A stretch of DNA of 64,000 nt from Cristatella mucedo. Lineage: Eukaryota > Bryozoa > Phylactolaemata > Cristatellidae. Within the stretch, counting starts at the first letter, position 1. Each line of letters starts with the position of its first letter. Shown piece by piece: positions 25,801 through 35,529 of this stretch. Both the position numbers and the translations under genes were made by a program. A model generated the notes under the pieces. The model worked only from the letters and a program-made list of their open reading frames with translations, was not told where the DNA came from and did no database searches. The DNA is taken from positions 8,368,001 to 8,432,000 of the forward strand of contig WPIO01000012.1 in the NCBI GenBank assembly GCA_009760855.2, in the 5' to 3' direction.

Positions 25801-26835
25801 GGGCAGGAACGGGAACTGTATGAGGTCGCTCGTGACGTACTCGTTCTGCATGATCTCGGACGCGCTCTTCGAGCGCAGGCACTCGACGACGCCGTCCATG
25901 CTGGCGCCGCCGGCGGCCATGCTCTCGCGCGAGTAGGCGCACTGGAGCCGCTCGGGCAGCACCTTCTCGTAGCGCCGCTCGGCGTTCTCCCACGTCATGA
26001 GCGCCCACTCGCCGAGAGCGGCGCCGCTCTGCAGCACGGCCCGATGGAACAGGTCGCGGCTGAGCGGCGACAGCAGGTGGAGGCTGACGCTCACCGAGCC
26101 GGCGCTCTCGCCGAACAGGGCCACGTTGTCCGGGTCGCCGCCGAACGCCTCGGCGTTGCGGTTCACCCAGCGCAGCGCCAGCAGCTGGTCGAACAGGCCC
26201 ATGTTGCCCGGCGCGTCGTCGCGGCCGCGCAGCGCGAGGAAGCCGAGCATGCCGACGCGGTAGTTCATCGAGACGACGACCACCTCGCCGACGGCAGCCA
26301 TGTACTTGCCGTCGTACAGGTCGAGCGAGGCGGAGCCGCTGTAGAAGCCGCCGCCGTAGATCCACACCATGACGGGCAACTTGCGCGCGCCGCCGGCCGT
26401 CGCCGAGCCGGCGACGACCGGCGACCAGACGTTCAGGTAGAGGCAGTCCTCCGAGCGCTCCGTGTTCGGATTCCACATGACGCTGCCGTCGAAGTTGGGA
26501 AAGATCTCGTCCACGGGCTGCCAGCAGGCGCTCGGGCGCGCCGTGGCGTTGAGCACGCCGTTCCACGCGCCCGCCTCGAGCGGCTTGCGGAAGCGCAGGC
26601 TGCCCACCGGCGGCCGCGCGTACGGTATGCCCAGGTACTCGTTCACGACGCGCCCGTCGAGAACGCTGTGCCGCGTGCCGCGCACCGAGCCCTTGTCCGT
26701 CTTGACGATGGGCTGCGGCGGCTGGGCGAGCGCCGCCGGCGGCGGCGGCCCGACGGCGAAGAGCAGCGCCAGCGTCGCGACCGCCGCCGCCGCGCCGGCG
26801 ACGGCCGAGCGCGGCGTCGCGGATGCTGACGGCAT
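11344..26835 (-). CDS. ACHE: Acetylcholinesterase, three-exon gene model (654-residue tailed form)
   Basis: Joined coding exons are 26,835-25,211, 15,880-15,690 and 11,492-11,344 on the minus strand. The product should hydrolyse acetylcholine outside the cell. The model has a signal peptide, then a full cholinesterase alpha/beta-hydrolase domain with Ser244 (in FGESAG), Glu378 (in SNSNEGS) and His502 (in GAMHADE). The choline-binding Trp is Trp121 (MWNPNT). Cysteines pair by family position as 104-131, 299-319 and 464-591. Both junctions keep frame: ACC GG/A AAT and ACA G/CC AAT. Family knowledge: vertebrate cholinesterase genes have introns at these same two places, after the conserved ...TG of TGNP and just after the CAFW block. 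Inference: the last exon gives a T-type tail. A carboxylesterase-like adhesion protein is unlikely because the whole triad is present. No transcript was available, so untranslated exons are unknown. Confidence 0.9.
11493..15689 (-). other. AChE intron 2 (about 4.2 kb)
   Basis: This lies between donor GTGCGT at 15,689 and the acceptor before 11,492. It is GC-rich in its 11.5-13.9 kb part and holds a CT microsatellite at 14,993-15,140. Alternative C-terminal exons, for example a hydrophobic one for a lipid anchor, could lie here, but none was recognised. Confidence 0.75.
14993..15140 (+). repeat. CT microsatellite
   Basis: Imperfect then perfect CT dinucleotides in AChE intron 2. They generate long Ser-Leu and Arg-Glu open frames, which are not genes. 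Confidence 0.95.
15658..15880 (-). CDS. ACHE: AChE coding exon 2 with read-through stop
   Basis: The acceptor reads gtcgttgcag at 15,890-15,881. The exon continues the first one in frame with GNPT, then RWPLHD, RKYLEL and CAFWSKYMP, the usual end of the cholinesterase catalytic domain. Cys591 is the expected partner of Cys464. Fifteen residues from that Cys lie before ACAG/GTGCGT, a good splice donor with its GT at 15,689-15,688. Human AChE also has 15 residues there before its alternatively spliced end. If the donor is used, the coding exon is 15,880-15,690 and joins the exon at 11,492. If it is read through, ten more residues (GAFATARRRM) follow and TAG stops at 15,660-15,658, giving a 615-residue protein. 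Which form dominates cannot be seen from the sequence. Confidence 0.88.
16650..17028 (+). repeat. GA/GACA microsatellite
   Basis: GA dinucleotides followed by GACA tetranucleotides in AChE intron 1, nearly 380 bases of purine-rich repeat. Confidence 0.95.
18200..18256 (+). repeat. 16-bp tandem repeat
   Basis: About three and a half copies of GCGTACTTCGTACTTC with few changes, inside AChE intron 1. Confidence 0.85.
21545..21720 (+). mobile_element. LINE family B 3' end
   Basis: Contains the tail TAAAGTGCCTAGAAGGAGATT, then TTCTCTGAGGGCGCT and an ATT-rich end. Preceding sequence matches the LINE B untranslated part. Lies in AChE intron 1 on the strand opposite to the gene. Confidence 0.75.
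24170..24297 (+). mobile_element. SINE2 copy
   Basis: GGTTAAGGTGCTCGCCCCGACC, then a degenerate B box (GGCTCGAGCCC), then GAAGCGCCTGAATGGAGATT and GGGCACCACACAAATGAATTA. Lies in AChE intron 1, antisense to it. Confidence 0.75.
24298..24370 (+). mobile_element. LINE B 3' tail joined to SINE2
   Basis: Starts directly after the SINE2 end: GTTAAGCGCCTAGAGAGAGG, GTTCTCTGAGCGAGCTTTATC, ATT-rich end. Either a severely 5'-truncated LINE B inserted at the SINE2 tail, or a composite copy. Confidence 0.7.
25211..26835 (-). CDS. ACHE: AChE coding exon 1: signal peptide and most of the catalytic domain
   Basis: The exon encodes 541 codons plus two bases. The start ATG at 26,835-26,833 has A at -3. Residues 12-31 are hydrophobic and are followed by AALAQ, a credible signal-peptidase site. 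Then come the strand motif NEYLGIPYA, the omega loop (Cys104-Cys131 with Trp121), the oxyanion GGGF at 161-164, nucleophile Ser244, acyl-pocket Trp277, Glu378 and His502. The exon ends WTNFGKT with donor GTAAGC at 25,210. Relative to human AChE, peripheral-site Tyr72 aligns to Pro107, Trp286 to Tyr333, acyl-pocket Phe295 to Ile339, and Tyr337 to Phe381. Asp74 (Asp109), Trp86 and Phe297 (Phe341) are kept. Third codon positions are almost all G or C, so long antisense open frames appear here; they are shadows. Confidence 0.93.
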
Positions 26836-29800
26836 GCTGCCGGCTGCCGTTGAGCGCGCGGAGTTCGACGAAGTCAGACGGGCGTTATACGCGGCGGCGG
26901 CGACGGCGATGGCGACGACGACGACGAGGAGCAGCGACTACTTTTCATGTCTGCAACGGAAAGGTGCGTTCGCTGCGCGGCGGCCGGCGGCGGCGGCGGC
27001 GGCGCTGCCCGCACGGCGCCGAGCGGGCCAGCGATTCCGAAGGGGGCCGCAGTGCAGTGTCGGCGGCTGTGCAGCCGCGAGCGCTACGCGGCGGCGGCGA
27101 CCGACAGGGGGAGATCTCGCGGCGCGGTAGCAGAAGACCTTGCACGCCACTCCTACCGTTGCCGGCCGCGGCGGCGGCGGCGAGGTGCGGGGCCGACTGT
27201 CCGAACCTCGCCGGCGGGCCAGCGAAGTGCGGGTGGTTAAATGGAGAGGGGCGGGGTAAGCGAGCGGTCGCTGCGGCGCGCGCGGAAGCGCGGGGCTACG
27301 GCGGCTACGGAGAGGTGCAGCTACGGCGGCGGAGCTCGTATCCTTTACCCGGCCGAACAGCGGGCCGCAGTCTTACTATCGAGCGAGAGAGTATGCTTCA
27401 TTGACCCATAAGCCGGCTGACACAGTGACTACAAATAATCAGCGGTGCTTGTTCTACCCTCGCGTAAGGACAAGATTCTTTGACGGCTTGGTCGATAGCG
27501 AGAACGCCAGACTGTCGGCTTCGGGCGGTCGTGCTGCTTTGCGCCCATTTTGCGGCCGCCACAGCGATTCCGCGCTGCGACCTCACGGACTGGAAAGGAC
27601 GGCTCCAAACGCACGCTCGCTATCCTGACCAGCGACGGCTCGTTGGGACGGGCTTCCCAATCCACCCAGCGCGCTCGAACTAGGTAGGCGACTAGGTAGC
27701 CTCTGCTACGGCGGACGTGCCCAGTTGAGACGCGCGAGGAGAAGGCTCGCCGCCGCCGCCGCCGCATCGGCGCTCCCTGCGGACGCATCGCGACCGCGAT
27801 CGGGGGTGGAAAGGACGAAAGGCGAGGCACCCTCACGGTTTCGCCCTCGCGGCGCTGCAGCGCCGCGCAGGCTCGCTGGCGGCGCACGCTTGGGCTGCCT
27901 GCCTCTTCCTGCCGCTGACCCTCGGCGGCCCCGGACCGGACTCGAGCCTTGGGCCGCGGCAGCAGCGGCGGCAGCCGGCGCGTGCTGGTTAAATAATCGC
28001 TCGCCTCCCTGCGCTCGCCGCCGCCGCCGCGGCGGAAGCGGCTCTGTCAACAGCGGCGAGTGGTCTCTCTCTCCCCATTGTCGCTCGGCGGTCCGACGAG
28101 ACGGCTCACTCACCTGGCCGTCTCCCCTCGACCGCCGCCGCCGCCGATTCGGCCTCCGCGAACTCCTCAAGCGCCGCAGCAGCAGCAGCGGACGCGCGCC
28201 GCCGCTGCGGCCGCCTCGGCCTTGGCACGACCGGCTCCGGCCGAAGCCGCTCCGGCGCCCGCCCCTCGCCGCCCGCGCGCGCAGCCTCGCTACTCAACCC
28301 CTACCCCCCACGAGCGAGCGGCGCTTGCTACCTTCGCCGGCCGCTGCGCAGGAATCTAGCGCCGGCGGCGGCGGCAGCGGCAGTGGCGGCGGCGGCGGCA
28401 GTGGTGGCGGCGGCGGCGGCAGTGGCGGCGGCGGCGGCAGTGGCGGCGCGGCGCTCCCCGGTCCGTCGAGCTTCGCCGGGTCGAGCGATTGACGAAGGCA
28501 CGAAGTCCGGCCGGATGAATCGATAGTCCCCCCCCCATCTCGTAGCGAACCTGCCTCGCCTCACTTCCTGCACTTCTTGTCGCCCACCAGCCACCGAGTG
28601 GGTCCCTCTTGAGCCAACGAAGGGATGCACCAACCGCAGGGCCACCTGTTCCAGGGACCGACGACCGGGCTACAGGGCTGCAGTGCGGCGCAGCCGGCGG
28701 CGGGCGGCGCCGAGTGCACCGCGCGCCGGCGCACACAGTTCTAATCGACTCAACTTCCGGGCGACCGAAGGGGGCACGTCCAGCGGCGGCGCGACGGCGC
28801 GAGCGCGACGACGGCCAGCCTTGCCGCCGCCGCCGCCGCGAAGCGTACGCAGCGTTCGCTTACCTCGTCGACCGACGCATGGACCGCGCACTGGCGCGTG
28901 CAGCCGAGCCCTGCCTAGCACGCGCGCGAACCGCTAGCCCACGAGAACGGATCCCGGCGCCACACCTAGCTCGCCCACTCGCTCGCCTGGCAGGAGGTTC
29001 AGCGCCGAAATATCAGGATGCGTGCGCCGCCGCCGCCGCCGCACTCGCTATCGATTGTCGGCGCCGGCCAATCAGCAAGCCGTGCCGTTTTCGCGGCCGG
29101 GCCGCCGGCGAACCGGGTGCGCTCGATATTCCTGGGGGCGTGCGCGTGCGCCCGTAGCGCCGCCGCATGACATGCCCGCCGCCGCCGCTGCCGATCTAGG
29201 GCAGCCTGCCACCAAATCAATTCCTACCGCGTTGGGTAGCCCGAGAGCGCGCCCGCTACGCCGCTGCTCCCGGCAGCTGCGTCGCAGGCGCCCGGCTCCG
29301 CCCACCAAAGCGCCACCGAGATGCACACGAGCGACCTCTGACGGCGGCAGATGGCACCGGAGGCTAGCGGCATGCTTGAGGTCGCCTGCGTTGCCAACCG
29401 AAGGAGAACAGGCGGCCCGCGACGTCGCACCTGGCAGCGGAGCGCAGCTCGGGGCAGTCGGCGCGGCCGCCCACCCTGCGGCCTCGCGGACCGGCGACCG
29501 CCCACGTCGTGGCTGCGCGGCCCGGCGCGTATCCAGGCGACGGCTCCCTCAGGTGCGCAGCTTCGCGATAGCCAATGCTAGCCACAGACGTGCGCGAGCG
29601 GCGGCTCGCCGAGCTGCCCGCTTCCGAGCAGCGGGAGACCATACCGCCCGCCCAGTGGGAGTGCATCGAATCGTTCTCACGCCGCCACCGCCGCCGCCGC
29701 CATCTTTTCGGCTGACCCGCCGACCGAACGACGGACTTCACCCTCCGGAAGTGCCGTCCGCCGGCCGCCCAGCCGCTGCGATATGGATCGTGCGCGGCGA

Positions 29801-29930
29801 AAGTCGTGATTCAAGCAGGAGACGGTGGCAGGCAATACAGCGACTCCTCCTCCGAGTATAAAAAAGAAAGGCGCTATCCTGCCTATTCTGCCCTTCGGAC
29901 CAAAAGGGTAGGATTTTCGGAAACGTTAAC
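26836..29930 (-). promoter_or_regulatory. CpG-rich region upstream of AChE
   Basis: Very CpG-rich sequence immediately upstream of the AChE start on the minus strand, probably holding promoter and 5' untranslated sequence. It includes a GGC/AGT minisatellite at 28,361-28,450. The open frames are low-complexity Arg/Ala/Pro/Gly translations without homology signals. The transcription start cannot be placed. Confidence 0.4.
28361..28450 (+). repeat. GGC/AGT minisatellite
   Basis: Repeated runs of GGC separated by AGT. In one plus frame it reads as glycine blocks broken by serine. No evidence that it is coding. Confidence 0.85.
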
Positions 29931-29957
29931 ATAGCCTGCCCTCCGTCGCGAGCCCTA

Positions 29958-30118
29958 AAAGAGTCAGCATATTCAACAGCATCATTTATATATCGACAGA
30001 GGAGCCTTTATGGCTATCACAACCGCTTGCAGTGGGCGATAAAAGATAGCACACTGCAGGGCTCAAAACCCACGACCTGAGTGATTGAAGAGCGTGCACC
30101 TTACCGCAGGGCTAACAT
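29958..30118 (-). mobile_element. SINE1 (tRNA-derived) copy
   Basis: On the minus strand: GGTCGTGGGTTTTGAGCCC (degenerate B box), then CTTTTATCGCCCACTGCAAG, GTGATAGCCATAAAGGCTC and GCTGTTGAAT. Diverged, so old. Confidence 0.7.
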
Positions 30119-31635
30119 CCAGGAACAAGCCATGGTTGTTAAGGCAACGACCTAGCACGCTCTCCAGATTGGATCTGAAGCTTTTTGAACAAGCGCTTAA
30201 CTTCTGGACTTCAGCAAGTTGAACAAAAATCTAGCCAACACGTTGCGGTCTCGGCTTCTTTCTCCACATTGTTCGCTAAAGTTCGCTACATCTTAGACAG
30301 TGGAAACGATTTGTGCTCGGCCTAATAGCGAAAGCGTCCATTTTCCTCTAAGAATTGCTAATCCGTCGAAGTTAGAGCTGAAGGTAAATGAATCGTAGAT
30401 TCTTGAGTAGTTCAAGCCAGCGCGTCGCTTTTTAGTGAGCCAATTTCTCCGCATTCATTGCGTCTGCAAGCGCTGCCATCAACATCATGCTCGCAACGGG
30501 AGTTCTATGAAGCGCGAATCTCCAACTGCGGAGGCCACCGATGGTCGAAGGGTTCCGCCGGAGCTTTGCTTCAGCGATAAATGCGGATATCAAAGAAGCA
30601 CTGAGCAAAGAGCACTGAGCGGTGCCCACGCAGAGGCGCCTGAGGCGACGCGGCACTTTAAATTAAACGTGCCTCTAAAGCGCTATTCGCCCGATCGAAC
30701 GGCAGGCGGCAAATGTCTGACATCGATGCTGTTGAACGAAGCCGTTCACCGGCAGGTCTACGCACGCAGGCCAACGGCTACCGAGCACTGCAACGCGCGG
30801 CCGCTGAGCGCCGGGGCGCTGCAATGGACCTCATGCGCCGACGCTCAGCGAGCCGCCGTTTTCCAGCCGACGGCGCTTAGTTAACCGTACCGGCAGCCTC
30901 GTTCGTACTGTACCCGTAACGTCGGCAAACTCCCTCCTCAGTCACGCGACTTATTCATCGCTTCTTGCACGACCGGGATACCCATCCCAGCCGGGCGCCG
31001 GAGAAAGGTGAAGGTCGACAACCCGCCAAACCGCAGCGCATGGCCTCCGTATGCTCACTCGGCGGCCGACTACCTGTTGAACCGCGCTCCTCATTCTTTG
31101 CAGCTCCACTCAGAATGCCGTCGGCGACCCCCGCGGCAGCGGCGGCGGTGGATTTTGGGCCGCGCGCCGCAGGACGCGAGCAGTGTTCCTAATCTCAGCG
31201 ACGGCGACTTCCAGCTCAGGCGACACCCTGCCGCAGTGGGTTACCTTGCTCAGGCTGAAAAGTGCGGACGAACGCGGTAGTGTTCGCCAGCAGCAGAACA
31301 CACGCGCGCTCAGTTGGCGTAGCGCCTGGCTCGCCTGCTACCGCACAGGCCCGTTGAGCGGGAAACTTCGCAGACGACCGGCGAGCCTGCCGTCATGGTA
31401 GACATTCAGCTAGCGGCAGCCGGTCACGCTGGAGCGTCGACTGGGCTTGACTCTGCAGCCGCAGGTCGCCGGAAGCCGCTCGACGGCGCGCACCGACTGC
31501 TGAACGGCGAGAGAAAGCTGATCGCACACAGTTGATCGCTGCACGCGGTAAAACTCAGGCAGCCAACGGGCGTACGATGCACCGTCCGGGCGCAGTGGGA
31601 AAACCCAAAGGTTCGCGCTCTCCCATTCGCTCTTT
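30119..31635. other. No gene seen
   Basis: Moderately GC-rich unique-looking sequence; small open frames on both strands match no family I know. Confidence 0.45.
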
Positions 31636-32083
<448 letters not shown>

Positions 32084-32125
32084 GCATCTCTCTCGCTCTC
32101 TTCTCTTTTCTCTCTCTTTCTCTCT

Positions 32126-32200
32126 CTATATATGGACATATATATATATATACGATATATATATATATAAGATATATATATATCTTATATTTGTTATATT
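32126..32200 (+). repeat. TA-rich microsatellite
   Basis: TA dinucleotides with interruptions, able to form hairpins. A second TA run lies at 32,423-32,450. Confidence 0.9.
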
Positions 32201-32422
32201 CTTATACATGTATTTTTACTGCAATAAATTGTGGTGGCCTTGCGCGTTCTAGCTGTTGTAGTAGTCATCCGCTCCTCCCCCGACGAGCCGTCGATGGGGG
32301 CCGGCTTCGCCGGCCACCGTTTGCGGCCCCCCCCCGTGGCGCGTCCACCTTATCTTCGGGTAACCGTCTAGACTTGGTCGACCTGCCGTTGCAGCCGCGA
32401 CACGCAATCCCTTGAGCGCCGT

Positions 32423-32451
<29 letters not shown>

Positions 32452-32454
<3 letters not shown>

Positions 32455-32640
32455 TGCCCCGTTTGGACTTCTGGAACTCGTTAATTGCAGGCCTATCTGC
32501 CTTTGCAATAAAGCGCACTGGCGAAATACTTGGCAGATAGGCATGTCTGTCGTTAACATAGCAGCAGCTACATCACACCACTTCTCACCAATTGGTGCTG
32601 GCTCCCCATCACACATGTGATCGACTTCAAGGTTCAAAGG
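32452..32640 (+). mobile_element. LINE family B internal fragment
   Basis: Plus-strand translation gives RLDFWNSLIAGL, then with stops the ITPLLTN, WLP and DFKV blocks of LINE B. It abuts a TA microsatellite on the left. The apparent minus-strand coding here is a shadow of this element. Confidence 0.7.
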
Positions 32641-33165
32641 AGCCGACACAGAAATCATCGTACCATGCGCATATGTCAAGCCGTCAGGAAAGTCGAAAGA
32701 CAAATTGACCATCGACACCGACCGTGCTAACGGCAAGCAGGTCGAAGCGTCCTTTACTGCTACAGCCGTAGAAAACGCTGAGCGAGAAATGTAGTCAAAC
32801 GTCTGCGAGTGCCATTCAACGGCGGTCAAAGGGTACGTCCAATCAGTGCGGTGAGGCGTGTCCGCCTGCACAAAAATTAAACTAGGCAGTGAATATAAGT
32901 GCATCGATGTAAACCAAGACGTGAACATAAAGGAAGAAAGTGCTGCTCGTAAGCAAGGGCGATGCTTATAGAAAAGATTGGCGCCCCAATCATTCGTGCT
33001 TCGCTTTTCTACCCGGCATTTGGTGGAAATCTGGTGGAAGTGGCAGGGCACATCGTCGAATTCTTTGGAGCAGGCGCCCAGGAGTAGGTTACAGCAGCGT
33101 CTGTAGAGAGCTCCGATAGTAATCGACGAACCGGAGGCTAGCGCGTAGGAGACGCTGGCCGGCAA
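32641..33165 (-). other. Unrecognised open frame, possibly exonic
   Basis: About 175 residues stay open on the minus strand beyond the LINE B fragment. The part nearest 33,165 is cysteine-rich (CC, then C at short intervals). At about 32,870 the sequence resembles a splice acceptor (tttttgtgcag), so the true unit may be an exon of about 70 residues from there to about 32,655. No family was recognised, and it may be chance. Confidence 0.2.
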
Positions 33166-33695
33166 TTAAACGGAGGCCAGGCGGCGACGACCGAATTAGG
33201 TGCTCGACCTTCACAAGCAATACAGTCCGCCAAGAGACCCGCAGAGCTGCGCCAGCGCCTTCGGAAATCAGTCGGCACTAATCAGGTAATCGCCGTTGGC
33301 CTTTGACTGCGCTGCCTTCGCATGCGGTCGGCTCGACGCCCAATGTCGGCGCGGCGCGGCGGCGCATTCTGTCCGCTTTCTAGCGAAGCAATTTCCATCG
33401 GGGGTGCTAGGTGCGGTATACACGCCTGCTGAAAGGTTCAGCGACGCGCGTCTTTGCTGCAGGCAAAGGTGGGGTAAAGGCTACATTTCTTTTTTGATTG
33501 CCCTCCATAGTGGCAGACAGCGAACAGTGTACAGCATCTCAGACGTTTACTATTTGGTGGCCACTTACTTACGATCCAGCAGAGCGAGTGCATTGTCTAG
33601 GAAATCGTCCGCTATCGGGCTTTCGCATGCCTGCGCCAATGCAAAGCTGACGAGTTTCATGTTGAAATGCTAGGTACCTCGACGCTTGCTCCGAG
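33166..33695. other. No firm gene; one weak exon-like segment
   Basis: On the minus strand, 33,660-33,573 reads from an ATG for 29 codons into a strong donor-like GTAAGTAAG. The phase does not fit the next acceptor I tried, so no gene model is offered. Confidence 0.2.
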
Positions 33696-33740
33696 TGATC
33701 AGACGATCGCGATCCGACGATCGCGATCCAACGATCGCCC
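33696..33740 (+). repeat. 14-bp tandem repeat rich in CGATCG
   Basis: About three copies of CGACGATCGCGATC with point changes. The unit is itself palindromic. Confidence 0.8.
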
Positions 33741-33860
33741 CGGGTCTTAGCGAGCTTTACAAGTCGATTCTATTCACTCGTTCATAAATGAGTGGCAGGT
33801 CGGATAAACTGCCCCGGGAAAAGGCTGAAACACCAGGCATACCGTCATGCCGATGAGGCT

Positions 33861-33910
33861 GGGGCATGCCTCAAACTTACCTGGAGGGGCATGCCTCGCA
33901 CTGACCTGGA
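33861..33910 (+). repeat. 25-bp tandem duplication
   Basis: Two adjacent 25-bp units starting GGGGCATGCCTC and ending CCTGGA, with three differences. Confidence 0.85.
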
Positions 33911-34429
33911 GGGGCGAGTGGTAGACCCTGGGCCCGATGCACCCCTGTCAGCCTATCTAAGAAAGCTTATCGAAGAGCGACGCCCAGGCGTCTCCTTCGC
34001 AGGCTCTTTGGGTAAAAAATTGTATCAGAAAATCGCATTTCCGGTTTTAGCAGCACTAAAAAAAGGCAAAAAGAAACTGCAAATGTCAGCTGATTCAATA
34101 GCCTGATTTAAATATTGACTATCGCCAGCCCCCATCCTGCTGGTAACCGGGGCAAGAAGGACTTCCTGCATCAAGACTCGAGCGCACGGCACGGGTCGTG
34201 AAGTTTGTTGAAGCACCTTGATCAGATTTCAGACCCATGGGGGAGTCGTTAAGATCGAGAGGGAACGCAGACAAACACTGCATACGCGGCTGCCGCTGAT
34301 GTATCTTCGGCAGCTCGAGGAAGGCTACCAAGTGTAGCCGTCGTACCAATATGACCAGTCGGGTAGAGTAGCCTTCGAGGGTATCGCCAGGCACCGTTCG
34401 AGTATACGCCCGTTACAGGAAGGCGGTTC

Positions 34430-34588
34430 TTGGCCTAGGCGAACAGCGCTCGCCATTTAAGACGCGACGCGGGTTCGTGACCTGCAGTTGGCAATTCTTC
34501 ATTCTAGCTGCAAGCGGAAGTAATAGCCTTTACTGCTATTCTGCCACTATATAAAACGAGGCGGTTAAATCAGCTAACCTTTGCTTCG
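34430..34588 (+). mobile_element. SINE1 copy, diverged
   Basis: GGGTTCGTGACCTGCAGTTGG, then GCAAGCGGAAGTAATAGCC, TTCTGCCACTATATAAAACG and GGCGGTTAAATCAGCTAA match the SINE1 body in order. Confidence 0.65.
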
Positions 34589-34674
34589 TAGGACCTACCT
34601 AGCAACCCGGTAGCAATTTACGCCGCCGTCTGTCCTTTTAAAGGAAGGGAGTTTACATTGGGACTCGGGAACTT

Positions 34675-34796
34675 CATCATAGATAGTGGGGTCGTGTAGC
34701 GTAGCGTGCACGTTGATAGTCAATGACATCATAGATATGATATCGCGCTACGATGATATCATAGATAGTGGTGGGTCGTGTAGCATGCACGTCGAT
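34675..34796 (+). repeat. Imperfect 42-bp direct repeat
   Basis: 34,675-34,717 and 34,755-34,796 share CATAGATAGTGG, GGTCGTGTAGC and TGCACGT in the same order, about 38 bp apart. Confidence 0.75.
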
Positions 34797-34904
34797 TTTC
34801 GCCCACTGGCCATCGCGTTTAGCTTAGGAAGTGACGACACCAACTGCAGTGGTTCTCCGAGAAGTCTTCTAATAGTTCCTCATCGCTAAAATCCATCCAC
34901 AAAA

Positions 34905-35150
34905 ACCTCGTTAGATAATAACAATAATAATCACTTGATAAAAACAAGGTTATGGGTGATATGCACAGGGTCAGCATGCAAGTATGGTTAGTGACAGCAT
35001 GCAGTGTTCGTACGCATAAGCACATAAAGGTCGAAAAACAGTGACCCACTAAATGCTGTGATATATAGGTGTGTCTTTAGTTTCTTTTTAAATGTGGTCA
35101 AGTCAGGAGATGTCGTGACGCAACGTGCTCCGAACGGTCATTTGGAGTCT
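34905..35150 (-). mobile_element. LINE family B 3' fragment
   Basis: Minus strand: ATT-rich end, then the LINE B untranslated segment and the end of the coding region (DF-xxF-KKKLK). The GCGCCTAGAAAGAG part of the tail is missing. Confidence 0.7.
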
Positions 35151-35164
35151 GGCAAAAGCTGGTA

Positions 35165-35275
35165 TCCTTGCACTTGGGCAATAAAGGATCACCAACTGCA
35201 GAATTAGATCCCAGGACTTCGGTCGTGAAGAGCAAATAACTTACCTCCTGAGCTATCACGACCCGGCCCAGTGAG
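35165..35275 (-). mobile_element. SINE1 copy, 3'-truncated
   Basis: Minus strand: ATAGCTCAGGAGGTAAGTTA (A-box area), TCTTCACGACCGAAGTCC, degenerate B box, then GATCCTTTATTGCC. Head-to-head with the next SINE1. Confidence 0.6.
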
Positions 35276-35387
35276 ACTGTGGGCAGACGTCACTGAGTTA
35301 TGCAACATCTTGAGGAGAAGTCTTCTTGCTACTAGCTTTCTGTCCACTTTCCTGCCTGCTACAACGCCGTGATAGTCGAGGAATAAA

Positions 35388-35525
35388 GGCGACAACTCTT
35401 CTCGACCGAGGTCGTGGGTTCGAATCCTGCAGTGGGCAATGCTTTATTGCCAACTGCAAGCCGTGGTGTTTGATGTTAAGGCTATTCTGCCGCTAAACAA
35501 ATTAGGCTGTTGATCAGCTAAATTC
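35388..35525 (+). mobile_element. SINE1 copy
   Basis: A perfect B box GGTTCGAATCC after GAGGTCGTG, then TTTATTGCCAACTGCAAG, GTTAAGGCTATTCTGCCGC and GGCTGTTGATCAGCTAA. The A-box end is worn. Confidence 0.75.
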
Positions 35526-35529
35526 AAAG

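Noticed and set aside
25013-26566. A 517-codon second minus-strand frame in the AChE exon
   Set aside because: Out-of-frame shadow of AChE with Arg-rich low-complexity content.
25003-26829. A 608-codon plus-strand open frame across the AChE exon
   Set aside because: It is antisense to a clear cholinesterase exon; GC-rich third positions keep the opposite frame open. Its Val/Arg/Ala-rich translation has no domain.
33573-33660. A first-exon candidate ending in GTAAGTAAG
   Set aside because: The donor is strong, but its phase does not match the next acceptor tested, and the 29-residue peptide is not recognisable.
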